From: Aridibaculum aurantiacum
GTDB taxonomy: Bacteria; Bacteroidota; Bacteroidia; Chitinophagales; Chitinophagaceae
Direction of reading: 5' to 3'
NCBI RefSeq assembly: GCF_017355875.1
Contig: NZ_JAFEWC010000001.1
Coordinates: forward strand, 1,798,001 to 1,862,000
Length of the DNA: 64,000 bases
Of the stretch, positions 18,332 through 26,834 are shown one piece after another. The notes below the pieces were generated by a model that was not told where the DNA came from, ran no database searches, and was given only the letters and a program-made list of their open reading frames with translations. Both the position numbers and the translations under genes were made by a program. Within the stretch, counting starts at the first letter, position 1; every line of letters starts with the position of its first letter.

Positions 18332-19024
18332 ATGGCTGACAATAAAGTACAGGAAGTTGAACCAAATGAGTCACTAACTTCAGTTCAAGGTTTTTGGGAA
18401 AAGAATAAGAAAGCGATCATTGGTGTTTCTGCTGCCATCATCGTTTTAGCTGCTGGTTGGTTGGCTTATAAACATCTTGTAAAAGAACCAAATAATGCAC
18501 GCGCTGCAGAAGCAATGTTCAAAGCAGAAGAGTTCTTCCGCAACGACAGCCTTGATCTTGCTTTGAATGGCAATGGCCAGTACAAGGGTTTCTTACACAT
18601 CATCAACAATTTTGGTGGTACGCCATCTGCTAATCTTGCTCATTATTATGCAGGTGTTATTTACCTGAAAAAGCAAGACTTCAACAATGCTGTAAAGCAC
18701 CTGAAAAATTTTACTACCGATGCTGACCAGGTACAGATGATAGCTTATGGTAAACTGGGTGATGCTTATAGCGAACAAGGAAAGAAAGAGGAAGCTGTAG
18801 AGCAATACAAAAAAGCTGGTAAGCATTTTCCTGAAGACGAGGTTAACTCATCTGAATTCCTTTTCCGTGCTGGTTACCTGCTGGAAAGCATGGGCAAGAA
18901 CCAGGAAGCGGTAGATGTGTACAAGCAGATCAAGCAAAAATATCCTCGGACTGAAAAAGGATTTTCTATTGATAAATACATTTATCGTTTGAGTATCGAG
19001 AAAAATGACTTTAGCGTAAAATAA
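18332..19024 (+). CDS. Membrane-anchored TPR protein (YfgM-like)
   Basis: This 230-residue protein has a short cytoplasmic N-terminus, one transmembrane helix (about 28-46, AIIGVSAAIIVLAAGWLAY) and about four tetratricopeptide repeats outside. The layout is that of YfgM, a periplasmic helper of the Sec translocon, though the family link is by architecture. Its stop overlaps the ribH start (TAATG), so translation is coupled. Confidence 0.85.
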   Translation: MADNKVQEVEPNESLTSVQGFWEKNKKAIIGVSAAIIVLAAGWLAYKHLVKEPNNARAAEAMFKAEEFFRNDSLDLALNGNGQYKGFLHIINNFGGTPSANLAHYYAGVIYLKKQDFNNAVKHLKNFTTDADQVQMIAYGKLGDAYSEQGKKEEAVEQYKKAGKHFPEDEVNSSEFLFRAGYLLESMGKNQEAVDVYKQIKQKYPRTEKGFSIDKYIYRLSIEKNDFSVK

Positions 19025-19500
19025 TGGCTACAAAAGGAAATACATCATTGATCAGAGGCATCCCAACAATTGCGGATGCCTTTGTTGTTATTGTAAAAAC
19101 GGAATGGAACGCACACATCATCGACAGGCTTGAGAAAGGCTGTCGCAAAGTGTTGAAAGCTGCAGGCGTTAAGAGCAAAACTGTTGTTGTGCCCGGTGCA
19201 TTTGAAATTCCATTTGCGGTAAAAGCACATGCTGCTTCTGCCAAACCTGCTGACGCTTATATAACATTGGGTGCAGTGGTTCGTGGCGATACGCCCCATT
19301 TTGATTATGTATGTAAAGGCGTAACGGATGGTGTGATGCAGCTAAATCTTTCTCTTGAAGCACCCGTTATTTTTGGTGTGCTGACAGTAGATAATGAACA
19401 GCAGGCTATGGAGCGTGTAGGTGGCGTACATGGCCATAAAGGTGAAGAAGCTGCTATCACAGCTATAAAAATGATATCGCTGAAGCGAAGCATGAAGTAA
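19024..19500 (+). CDS. ribH: 6,7-dimethyl-8-ribityllumazine synthase
   Basis: Penultimate enzyme of riboflavin synthesis, joining 5-amino-6-ribitylaminouracil with dihydroxybutanone phosphate. It has 158 residues with VPGAFEIPFAVK, GAVVRGDTPHFDYVC (catalytic His) and FGVLTVDNEQQA. The start overlaps the preceding TPR gene stop by one base. No other rib gene is beside it. Confidence 0.96.
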   Translation: MATKGNTSLIRGIPTIADAFVVIVKTEWNAHIIDRLEKGCRKVLKAAGVKSKTVVVPGAFEIPFAVKAHAASAKPADAYITLGAVVRGDTPHFDYVCKGVTDGVMQLNLSLEAPVIFGVLTVDNEQQAMERVGGVHGHKGEEAAITAIKMISLKRSMK

Positions 19501-19702
19501 TTTGTGGACCAGGCAGTAGTGCTGCTATGTAGCAGCCGTTGCGTCGCACACTTGTACTGATAGTCGTTGATCATCTACTGGAGCTGCAAAGCTGCTGCAA
19601 CCGAAAGACGCAAAGGGAGGTGTTTTTAAAGCTTCTGTTTGTGACGCTTTATTTGTTTTTGTCTTTTTACTTACTACCTACTACTTATTACTTTCATAAA
19701 AT

Positions 19703-20422
19703 ATGAACGTACAGATATTTATCCCCTGCTTTGTAGACCAGTTATACCCGCAGACAGCCTTCAATATGGTGAAGGTGCTTGAAAAGGCTGGATGCAAAGT
19801 ATCTTACAATACCAACCAAACGTGCTGCGGCCAGCCAGCTTACAATGCAGGTTTTTGGGAAGAAGCAAAAACCATTTGCACCAAGTTTATGAAAGACTTT
19901 GAGGGTGCGGATTACATTGTTACACCAAGTGCCAGCTGTGCAGGTTTTGTAAAAAATTATTACGCAAAACTTTTCGACAATTCATCTGTTCACAATGAAG
20001 TGCTGAAGCTGGGAGAGCGAACGCATGAGTTCTCTGAGTTTCTTGTAAAAGTGCTGGGTGTTGTAGATTTTGGTGCTAAGCTTCAAGGCAAGGCAACCTA
20101 TCATGATAGTTGTGCCGCACTCCGTGAATGCAAGATAAAAGCAGAGCCACGCCAACTGTTGCAGCATGTACAGGGGCTGGAGCTGGTAGAAATGGCAGAT
20201 GTAGAAACCTGCTGTGGATTTGGCGGAACATTCGCTGTAAAATTTGAACCTATCAGTGTTGCCATGGCTGATCAAAAGATCAAGAATGCAATGGCAACCG
20301 GCGCTAAATATATTATCAGCACCGACCACAGTTGTATGATGCACTTTGGCGGCTACGCAAAAAACAAAGGCTATGAACTACAGACCATGCATATAGCTGA
20401 TGTGCTGGCAAGTGGATGGTAG
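19703..20422 (+). CDS. LutA/YkgE-like Fe-S oxidoreductase subunit
   Basis: This 239-residue protein has two cysteine-rich CCG domains: IPCFVDQLYP with TCCGQPAYNAG, and HDSCAALRE with ETCCGFGGTF, then HSCMMHFGG. Such proteins bind an unusual Fe-S cluster and act with LutB and LutC in lactate oxidation. Neither LutB nor LutC is encoded here, so it may pair with distant genes. A 7-bp repeat array separates it from the EVE gene. Confidence 0.88.
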   Translation: MNVQIFIPCFVDQLYPQTAFNMVKVLEKAGCKVSYNTNQTCCGQPAYNAGFWEEAKTICTKFMKDFEGADYIVTPSASCAGFVKNYYAKLFDNSSVHNEVLKLGERTHEFSEFLVKVLGVVDFGAKLQGKATYHDSCAALRECKIKAEPRQLLQHVQGLELVEMADVETCCGFGGTFAVKFEPISVAMADQKIKNAMATGAKYIISTDHSCMMHFGGYAKNKGYELQTMHIADVLASGW

Positions 20423-20431
20423 GGTAAGTTG

Positions 20432-20527
20432 AAAGTCAAAAGTCAAAAGTCAAAATCTTGAACTTTTGATTACTGATCGAGATGATGCACTATAGCTTTT
20501 TTACTTTTTACTTTTGAATTTTGATTT
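20432..20527. repeat. Opposed arrays of 7-bp repeats
   Basis: Three exact AAAGTCA units (20432-20452) face a reverse-oriented set, CTTTTTA, CTTTTGA and ATTTTGA (20504-20524). The second array runs up to the start codon of the EVE gene at 20528. The two could pair as a long, weak hairpin. Confidence 0.6.
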
Positions 20528-20941
20528 ATGAATTATTGGTTGATAAAATCTGAACCATTTAAATATTCCTGGGATCAGTTTGTAAAGGATAAGCAGACGT
20601 TTTGGGATGGTGTGCGTAATTATGCTGCGCGTAACAACCTGCGTGCAATGAAGAAGGGTGATGAAGCATTCTGGTATCACAGCAATGAAGGACTGGAAAT
20701 AGTGGGCATTGCAAAAGTTGTGAAGGAAGCATACCAGGATCCAACTACGGATGACCCTAATTGGGTGGCGGTAGATTTTAAACCGTTAAAGAAACTGAAG
20801 AAGCCGGTGTCGCTGGCTACTATCAAACAGGATAAGAGATTGCAGGATATGCAGATCATCAAGCTCAGCCGCTTGTCGGTGAGTGCCGTAACGGAAGATG
20901 AATGGAACGTGATCATGGATCTTGCAGGTATGCATGGTTGA
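20528..20941 (+). CDS. EVE-domain protein
   Basis: This 137-residue single EVE (PUA-like) domain opens with MNYWLIKSEP and continues with WDGVRNYAARNNLRAMKKGD and AFWYHSN, the family signature. EVE domains bind modified bases (such as methylated or hydroxymethylated cytosine) or modified RNA. No restriction genes lie next to it, so a housekeeping RNA or nucleotide role is more likely than defence. Confidence 0.93.
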   Translation: MNYWLIKSEPFKYSWDQFVKDKQTFWDGVRNYAARNNLRAMKKGDEAFWYHSNEGLEIVGIAKVVKEAYQDPTTDDPNWVAVDFKPLKKLKKPVSLATIKQDKRLQDMQIIKLSRLSVSAVTEDEWNVIMDLAGMHG

Positions 20942-21070
20942 TGTACTACAGCTGGGATGGGTGCATAGCGATATAACCGTACAAGTGAGTGACACAACAA
21001 TGTTGAAGCAAGTACTTTGACTGGTAACCTAAACTTGTTTTTTTACAATCTGCACATCCACAATCGCTGC

Positions 21071-21078
21071 TATCTTTG
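21071..21078 (+). promoter_or_regulatory. -7 element upstream of thiolase
   Basis: An exact TATCTTTG (TAnnTTTG) lies 51 bases before the thiolase ATG; no convincing -33 element was found. Confidence 0.45.
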
Positions 21079-21128
21079 CCGCGCCTTTGGATTATTTAAT
21101 TTGACTTAAACAAATACGATTGCCAATT

Positions 21129-22313
21129 ATGACGAACAAAGAAGTTTACATTGTTTCTGCTGTGCGTACCCCAATGGGAAGTTTTGGTGGCGCATTAAAA
21201 GATATTCCTGCACCACGCCTGGGAGCTATTGCTATTAAAGCTGCCGTAGAACGCGCTGGCATTTCTCCTGACCAGGTAGATGAAGTACTGATGGGTTGTG
21301 TGATACAAGCCAACCTGGGACAGGCGCCTGCACGCCAGGCAGCGAGGTATGCCGGCCTTCCTGATAAAGTAATTGCGACTACTGTAAATAAGGTTTGCGC
21401 CAGTGGTATGAAAGCTATATCGCAAGGTGCGCAAAGCATTATGCTTGGCGACGCTGATGTAGTAGTAGCCGGCGGAATGGAAAATATGAGCGCGGTGCCT
21501 TTTTATGTAGAGAACATGCGCTGGGGTAATAAATACGGCGCTGTACAGATGTTAGATGGACTACAAAAAGATGGCCTTACCGACTGCTATAGCACATTCG
21601 CTATGGGTTGCGCTGCTGATGCGCTTGCTTCAATAAGCAAGGTTAGCCGCGAAGAACAAGATGCCTTTGCCACTGAAAGCTATAAGCGTAGCCAGGCGGC
21701 ATGGGAGAGTGGTAAGTTTGACGAAGAAGTAGTGCCGGTGGAAATACCTTCTAAAAAAGGAGACCCAATAGTGGTGGCGCGTGATGAAGAGCCATGGAAT
21801 GTTAAGTTTGATAAGATCGCTTCGCTGCGTGCTGCTTTTAGTAAGGAAGGAACGGTAACAGCTGCCAACGCCAGTACTATGAATGATGGTGCTGCTGCAG
21901 TAGTGCTTATGAGCAAGGAAAAAGCTGATGAGCTAGGTATAAAGCCAATCGCACGCATCCGCAGTTATGCTGATGCAGAACAGGAGCCTGAAAATTTTAC
22001 TACTACACCAAGCATTGCTGTTCCTAAAGCGGTAAAGAAAGCCGGCCTTGAAATGAAGGATGTGGAATACGTAGAACTGAATGAAGCATTTAGTATAGTA
22101 GGTATTGTAAATACGCAGCGGATGGAACTGGATCCTGCTAAAGTGAATGCCAACGGTGGTGCTGTTTCGCTAGGTCATCCATTAGGTTGTAGCGGTGCAC
22201 GTATTATTGTAACCCTGCTGAATGTACTAAAACAAAATAATGCAACCATAGGCGCTGCCGGTATATGTAATGGTGGTGGTGGTGCAAGCGCAATGGTGGT
22301 GGAGAGATTGTAG
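21129..22313 (+). CDS. Acetyl-CoA C-acetyltransferase (thiolase)
   Basis: This 394-residue thiolase condenses or cleaves acetoacetyl-CoA. The nucleophile is Cys90 (NKVCASGMKAI). The later motifs NEAFS, NANGGAVSLGHPLGCSGAR (active His and second Cys) and the C-terminal GGGGASAMVVE are intact. The ATG at 21129 (MTNKEVYIVSAVRTP) is chosen over an upstream TTG at 21120. It is monocistronic, with a terminator at 22375. Confidence 0.95.
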   Translation: MTNKEVYIVSAVRTPMGSFGGALKDIPAPRLGAIAIKAAVERAGISPDQVDEVLMGCVIQANLGQAPARQAARYAGLPDKVIATTVNKVCASGMKAISQGAQSIMLGDADVVVAGGMENMSAVPFYVENMRWGNKYGAVQMLDGLQKDGLTDCYSTFAMGCAADALASISKVSREEQDAFATESYKRSQAAWESGKFDEEVVPVEIPSKKGDPIVVARDEEPWNVKFDKIASLRAAFSKEGTVTAANASTMNDGAAAVVLMSKEKADELGIKPIARIRSYADAEQEPENFTTTPSIAVPKAVKKAGLEMKDVEYVELNEAFSIVGIVNTQRMELDPAKVNANGGAVSLGHPLGCSGARIIVTLLNVLKQNNATIGAAGICNGGGGASAMVVERL

Positions 22314-22374
22314 AACCACGATTGAGTGGATTGAAATCAGATTTAGAGGAAATAGCGCTTAGTAAAATCTTAAA

Positions 22375-22414
22375 AAAAGAACAAGCCCATGATCTTTCAT
22401 GGGCTTGTTCTTTT
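22375..22414. terminator. Bidirectional terminator, perfect 18-bp stem
   Basis: 22375-22392 pairs perfectly with 22397-22414 around a TCTT loop, with T or A runs on both sides. It serves the convergent thiolase and DUF2268-like genes. Confidence 0.93.
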
Positions 22415-22430
22415 ACATCAACTATGTTAT

Positions 22431-23645
22431 CTATGGGTTGCTTGCCATCTTTGCAATCTTTTCTTCATAACCGCTATCAGCCAGAAACTTTTTGAAGTCC
22501 TGTATCTCCAGGATGTCTTTTACTGCCTGCTTTTTATCAACGGCTTTATCGTAATAAGCTTCGCAGATTTTATAGCCAATATAGTATCCAAGGTCAGCCG
22601 GGTAATCTTTTGCTGACATACCATTGTACAGCCATTCGTCCACGTCTTTGCCGTGCATTTGTTTGCTGAATTTTTCCCATAGTTCTTTCTCGTGGCGGTT
22701 GCCATAGTCGTGGATGCGGCTATTGATGTTGTAGCCAAGCACCAGTTGTGTTATAAAATCGCAGAGGCCTTCCACGGTGCACCTGCCAAGCAGCGACGGA
22801 TCCCACTTTGATTTCTCTTGTATATGAATATTCTCGTGAACTACTATACCAAGCAGTTTGGAAGTATCAGTAAGAACGCTGCGTTCCCACTCGCCAATAC
22901 CTGCAGTGTCTAATTGCGAAGGGTTTAAAAAGAACTCAGTGCTGATAAGCTGGCCACCACCACCATCTGCTGTTCCAAAAGAATTTAAATGTGCTACAAT
23001 GAAAGTAGTAGGAGGGAAAATCGCATCAGGATATAGTTCTTTTATTTTTCTTGCTGCTTCTTTTATAGCAGGTTTATAGTTCTTTACCTGTAGTGTTATT
23101 GGTCTGATGCTCTCATAATATTTCTGCCTCTGGCGCACCGACTCCAGCAGGTTGGTGGCGCGGCTTTGCATTCTTACTTCATAAAAAGTGCGAATGCCTG
23201 GCGAGCCTTTTACTATGTATTCACTGGTAAAAAGTTCATCTGAATTTTTATCATGGATCCTATCGAACAGGCGCCAGAAGTTATCTATATCTTCTGTACG
23301 TATTTCCATAGCAGCAGGATCAGCATATTTATCCCTATTGTTTTGTATGGTAGTGGCAATTTGCTTCCAATGAGGAGTAGTAGTGATAAACTTCAGTTTA
23401 CTCTTCGTAGTAATGTACAAGGTATCAAACATGCCTTTTGAAGCGGCTTGTTTTACCAGTTCTATGGCAGCTGCTGTATCTCTTGAACCCATTTTTAGAA
23501 CCGCTCCGTTCAGCAGTGCGTTGGGTGTTTGCAGGTAAATGTTATTCCTGAAATAGAAGTAGTCGTCAAACCGGAAGTTCTGTTGCGAGGATACTTTGGA
23601 GAAAGTTAATGATAGCAGTACAACCAGGAACATTGCATATTTCAT
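22431..23645 (-). CDS. Secreted DUF2268-like putative zinc protease
   Basis: This 404-residue exported protein has a Sec signal ending near VSSQ and a HExxH motif, HENIH at about 270-274. This is followed by the downstream CTVEGLCDF and GYYIGYKIC segments typical of DUF2268/GldB-like putative peptidases, where the Glu of EGL is the likely third ligand. Cleavage has not been shown for most members. The ATG at 23645 (MKYAMFLVVLL) is chosen because it begins the signal peptide. Confidence 0.8.
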   Translation of the reverse strand: MKYAMFLVVLLSLTFSKVSSQQNFRFDDYFYFRNNIYLQTPNALLNGAVLKMGSRDTAAAIELVKQAASKGMFDTLYITTKSKLKFITTTPHWKQIATTIQNNRDKYADPAAMEIRTEDIDNFWRLFDRIHDKNSDELFTSEYIVKGSPGIRTFYEVRMQSRATNLLESVRQRQKYYESIRPITLQVKNYKPAIKEAARKIKELYPDAIFPPTTFIVAHLNSFGTADGGGGQLISTEFFLNPSQLDTAGIGEWERSVLTDTSKLLGIVVHENIHIQEKSKWDPSLLGRCTVEGLCDFITQLVLGYNINSRIHDYGNRHEKELWEKFSKQMHGKDVDEWLYNGMSAKDYPADLGYYIGYKICEAYYDKAVDKKQAVKDILEIQDFKKFLADSGYEEKIAKMASNP

Positions 23646-23753
23646 TGTGCAGATTTTGCACAAAGAAAATATTTAGCGCATTAGTTGTTTTCACATATCC
23701 ATGTGGTTTATACAGCTACTGCTCCTGCATATATAAATGGAAAATGAAGTTGA

Positions 23754-24263
23754 TTACAGGTAGCGTTCGCTGATAATATTCTGGTGGTGAAGCAGGTGCC
23801 CGTATATAATAAAGCAAATAGCATGTACAGTTACCGGGTTGTCATTGGCAAAACCTTGTTGTTGCAGTTGCTCTTCATCAAAGCTGAGCAACAACAGGTT
23901 GGTTGATTGACGGGTGCACTCAAACTCTGCTAACAGGTCATCCCACGGACGATCGCTTGCCTTACTATTGGCTGCATATGCTACTTCATCAAAACCAGGA
24001 AGTGGTGTGGTGTCTTTACGAGCCAGGCGTAATGCACGGTAAGCAAAAATGCGTTCAGTGTCTATAACGTGCTGTAGCATTTCTTTAAGATCCCATTTAC
24101 CTTCGGCATAGCGATGCGTATGCTTTTCTACCGGGATATTTCTCCAGAAGGTTAGGATGTCCTTGCTGTAAGTTTCTATTGCTGCAGGTACATCGTCTAC
24201 CTGTACCAATGAAATGTAATTGGCATAGTAAGCAGGAAAAGTTCCGGTTGCAGGTCGTGGCAT
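23754..24263 (-). CDS. DinB-family protein
   Basis: This 169-residue four-helix-bundle DinB/YfiT-like protein has metal ligands suggested by LQHVIDTERIFAYR and the terminal GHLLHHQNIISERYL. Family members are metal-dependent thiol transferases or hydrolases, or have no known activity. It begins one base after the stop of the upstream S8 protease gene, so the two are one operon. Confidence 0.9.
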   Translation of the reverse strand: MPRPATGTFPAYYANYISLVQVDDVPAAIETYSKDILTFWRNIPVEKHTHRYAEGKWDLKEMLQHVIDTERIFAYRALRLARKDTTPLPGFDEVAYAANSKASDRPWDDLLAEFECTRQSTNLLLLSFDEEQLQQQGFANDNPVTVHAICFIIYGHLLHHQNIISERYL

Positions 24264-24264
24264 A

Positions 24265-25950
24265 TTATTGTTTTACAGGCATGTTCTTAAAAGTGGACGG
24301 AGGAAGTTGTTCCTTTTTTACCTCCTTTACTTCAGGCTGCAAGGTAGATGCTAATTTGATAGCTCTATAAGCATTGATCTTTCCACCTGAGGTACATAAT
24401 TCACTGTATGCAGTCTTCTCTTTTGAACCTGGTTTGTTAACAGGCGTATTATCAAATTTATCAACCGATGCTTCAATTGCATATTTCACCTGCTTAGCCG
24501 ACAGCTTAGGAAAATGCGAACGAATGATTGCTGCCACACCACTCACTACTGGTGCCGCCATACTTGTTCCTTTTTGGAAACCATAAGCATTACCACCTGG
24601 TAGTGTTGAGTAAATCTTTACGCCGGGTGCAAACACATCTACGCTGCTTTTTCCATAGTTGCTAAAGTCTGCTACAAGATTGTTTGAAACAATAAAATCG
24701 CTGCTGGCACCAACAGAAATGAAATTAGATGCGGTACTGTTGTATGTCTTCAAATTCCTGTTAGGATAGCTGGCTTCTTCGTCATTATTTTTCCCATCGT
24801 TTCCTGCTGCGTGAACCAGAAGAACGTCTTTCAATTCAGCATAGCGTACTGCTTCGTCTACCCACTTCTTCTCAGGAGAAAGTCCTTTTCCAAAACTCAT
24901 ATTGATCACCTTAGCACCGTTATCTACAGCATACTTGATAGCTAAGGCAATGTCTTTATCATATTCATCACCATCGGGTACGGCACGGATGGTCATGATC
25001 TTTACATTAGATGCTACTCCATCTACACCTACGCCATTATTGCGTTCTGCTGCTATGATGCCGCTTACGTGAGTGCCATGTGTAGGCGAAGGTCCCATTA
25101 CATCATTGTTGCCATAGTACCTGTCGCCAATGTTGAAGTAGTCATCTTTGATGATCTCTTCGCGGTAATTTACCGGCGCGATCTCTTTTGCATCCTGCGC
25201 CATTTTCTTATCAGCTAAATATTCTTCTAGTTGAGAGAACATGCTAGTATTGGTCTCTTCGCGTTCCATCTCGGTTATCTTTAAAAAAGTGAGATAACCC
25301 ATTTTGGCTTGCTTACCTGGTTGAGTGGTAGGTTGAAATTTTTCTACTTCTTCAGCAGTAAATGATTCTTTCTTCATTTCGCTGATCAAAACCTTTTCAT
25401 GTTTTTTAGCTGCCTTGTATGCTACTTCCAAAAACATAACAGCAACCTGCTCATCACGATCTATGTTCAATAGTTCAGCAGCCTTCTTCCATAAAGCATA
25501 TTCTTCTTTTTCTGTGCTGGTAAGTTTTGACTCATCAATGTGCTTCTTATCAAACTTTTCTTTGTAGCGGTGATATACGCGGCTGGCCTCCATAGATTCT
25601 TTGCCAATATTGCGTCCATCTTTTCCGCCAATAAAATTCCATCCATGCACGTCGTCTATATAACCATTGCCATCATCATCTATACCGTTTCCAGGTATCT
25701 CTTTTGTATTTCGCCAGAGTATATTCTTAAGGTCTTCGTGTGCAGTGTCTATACCACTATCAATAACAGCCACAACAACAGGTTGGCTTTTTTTACCTTT
25801 TAGAAAATCGTAAGTGCGCTGGAGGCTGATACCATGAAGACTATCAGAACCAGGATCAAGAAGGTGCCAACCTTTGAGATCGGCCTGTGCATTAGCAATA
25901 AAATGTATGATAAGTAACCCGGCAAGGATCGTTATTTTTCTCAGTTGCAT
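24265..25950 (-). CDS. Secreted S8 subtilisin-like protease with large insertion
   Basis: This 561-residue exported serine protease has a signal peptide ending ANAQ. The catalytic triad is Asp64 (VIDSGID), His294 (HGTHVSG) and Ser463 (GTSMAAP). The stretch between Asp and His is 230 residues, far longer than in typical subtilisins; the charged, helical insert covers about 115-280. There is no separate inhibitor propeptide and no sorting domain at the C-terminus. It is co-transcribed with DinB. Confidence 0.93.
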   Translation of the reverse strand: MQLRKITILAGLLIIHFIANAQADLKGWHLLDPGSDSLHGISLQRTYDFLKGKKSQPVVVAVIDSGIDTAHEDLKNILWRNTKEIPGNGIDDDGNGYIDDVHGWNFIGGKDGRNIGKESMEASRVYHRYKEKFDKKHIDESKLTSTEKEEYALWKKAAELLNIDRDEQVAVMFLEVAYKAAKKHEKVLISEMKKESFTAEEVEKFQPTTQPGKQAKMGYLTFLKITEMEREETNTSMFSQLEEYLADKKMAQDAKEIAPVNYREEIIKDDYFNIGDRYYGNNDVMGPSPTHGTHVSGIIAAERNNGVGVDGVASNVKIMTIRAVPDGDEYDKDIALAIKYAVDNGAKVINMSFGKGLSPEKKWVDEAVRYAELKDVLLVHAAGNDGKNNDEEASYPNRNLKTYNSTASNFISVGASSDFIVSNNLVADFSNYGKSSVDVFAPGVKIYSTLPGGNAYGFQKGTSMAAPVVSGVAAIIRSHFPKLSAKQVKYAIEASVDKFDNTPVNKPGSKEKTAYSELCTSGGKINAYRAIKLASTLQPEVKEVKKEQLPPSTFKNMPVKQ

Positions 25951-26228
25951 TCAATAAAATTTATCGTCTACAAATTTGCGTAATGCATTCCACTGTTCTT
26001 CCGTTTCCGCCAGTTTTAGGAATACATTAATTCCCAGTGCCTTACAACAAATACTTTGGGTCCAAGATTTCTTCTGCTATTCATCATCCTGTTTCTCTTG
26101 TGCCGGTGACAAGCATCATAAACATATGCATGGCTTTGGAATATTTTAGTGATGCTTTAGATGTGATAGGAATGGATAAAGAGCAGGTTGGCGTAGTTAT
26201 TTTGTAAGAATCTGAAAAATATAGCTTT

Positions 26229-26777
26229 ATGGATCAAAGAACCTTTACCGCTACTACCGTAGATGAAGCATGGGAGCAGTTCTCTACCGATATAACCTGG
26301 CAGGAAAGTCCAAATAATTATCGTGCAGTTATCAATACCGGTAAGTATAAAGTAGACCTTGAGACTGTAAAATCAGTGGGTGGGGGAGACGAAGGATGGG
26401 GATTTGAACAGACAACTTTTCGTGCTGCACTTCCTGCAAGTAATACCTTCAAGTTTGCTATTACTCCCGAAGATTTTCTTAATCGGATAGGAAAGTTTTT
26501 TGGTATGCAGGATGTGAAAGTAGGCTATCCTGAATTTGATGATAACGTACTTGTACAAACTAATGATGAGGTAAGGCTGAAGCAGCTGTTTGCTGATGAA
26601 ACTTTACGGACAGTGTTCCAAAATCTTTCAGGTTATTCTTTTCACATTGATAAAACAGACCAGACTGAAGAAGATCATCTTCACCTGGTAATTCAACGGG
26701 CGCTTACCAATCCTGCTGACCTGCGTAGAGTGTTCTCGGTTTTTTATCATGTGCTTTCTACGTTAGATCCACGATAA
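26229..26777 (+). CDS. Conserved hypothetical protein
   Basis: This 182-residue soluble protein has no signal peptide or membrane helix. The pattern of alternating strands (YRAVINTGKYKVDLETVKS, then FEQTTFRAALP) followed by a helical C-terminus suggests a compact alpha/beta fold. I do not recognise the family. Its codon use resembles its neighbours, and it ends at a bidirectional terminator, so it is likely a real monocistronic gene. Confidence 0.7.
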   Translation: MDQRTFTATTVDEAWEQFSTDITWQESPNNYRAVINTGKYKVDLETVKSVGGGDEGWGFEQTTFRAALPASNTFKFAITPEDFLNRIGKFFGMQDVKVGYPEFDDNVLVQTNDEVRLKQLFADETLRTVFQNLSGYSFHIDKTDQTEEDHLHLVIQRALTNPADLRRVFSVFYHVLSTLDPR

Positions 26778-26797
26778 AATTTATAGGTTGTTGATGA

Positions 26798-26829
26798 TAA
26801 AAAAGAAGCGGCTCAAATTTGAGCCGCTT
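26798..26829. terminator. Bidirectional terminator
   Basis: The perfect palindrome AAGCGGCTCAAA/TTTGAGCCGCTT (26806-26829) has an A-rich left flank (T run on the minus strand). It ends both the hypothetical gene and the cysteine operon. Confidence 0.9.
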
Positions 26830-26834
26830 TCTAT

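Noticed and set aside
20528-20941. EVE protein as part of a restriction or defence island
   Set aside because: Neighbours are metabolic genes; no methylase, nuclease or mobile element is near.
25951-26228. Gap upstream of the S8 protease and the hypothetical gene, checked for a gene fragment
   Set aside because: No coding frame, repeat or hairpin of note was found.
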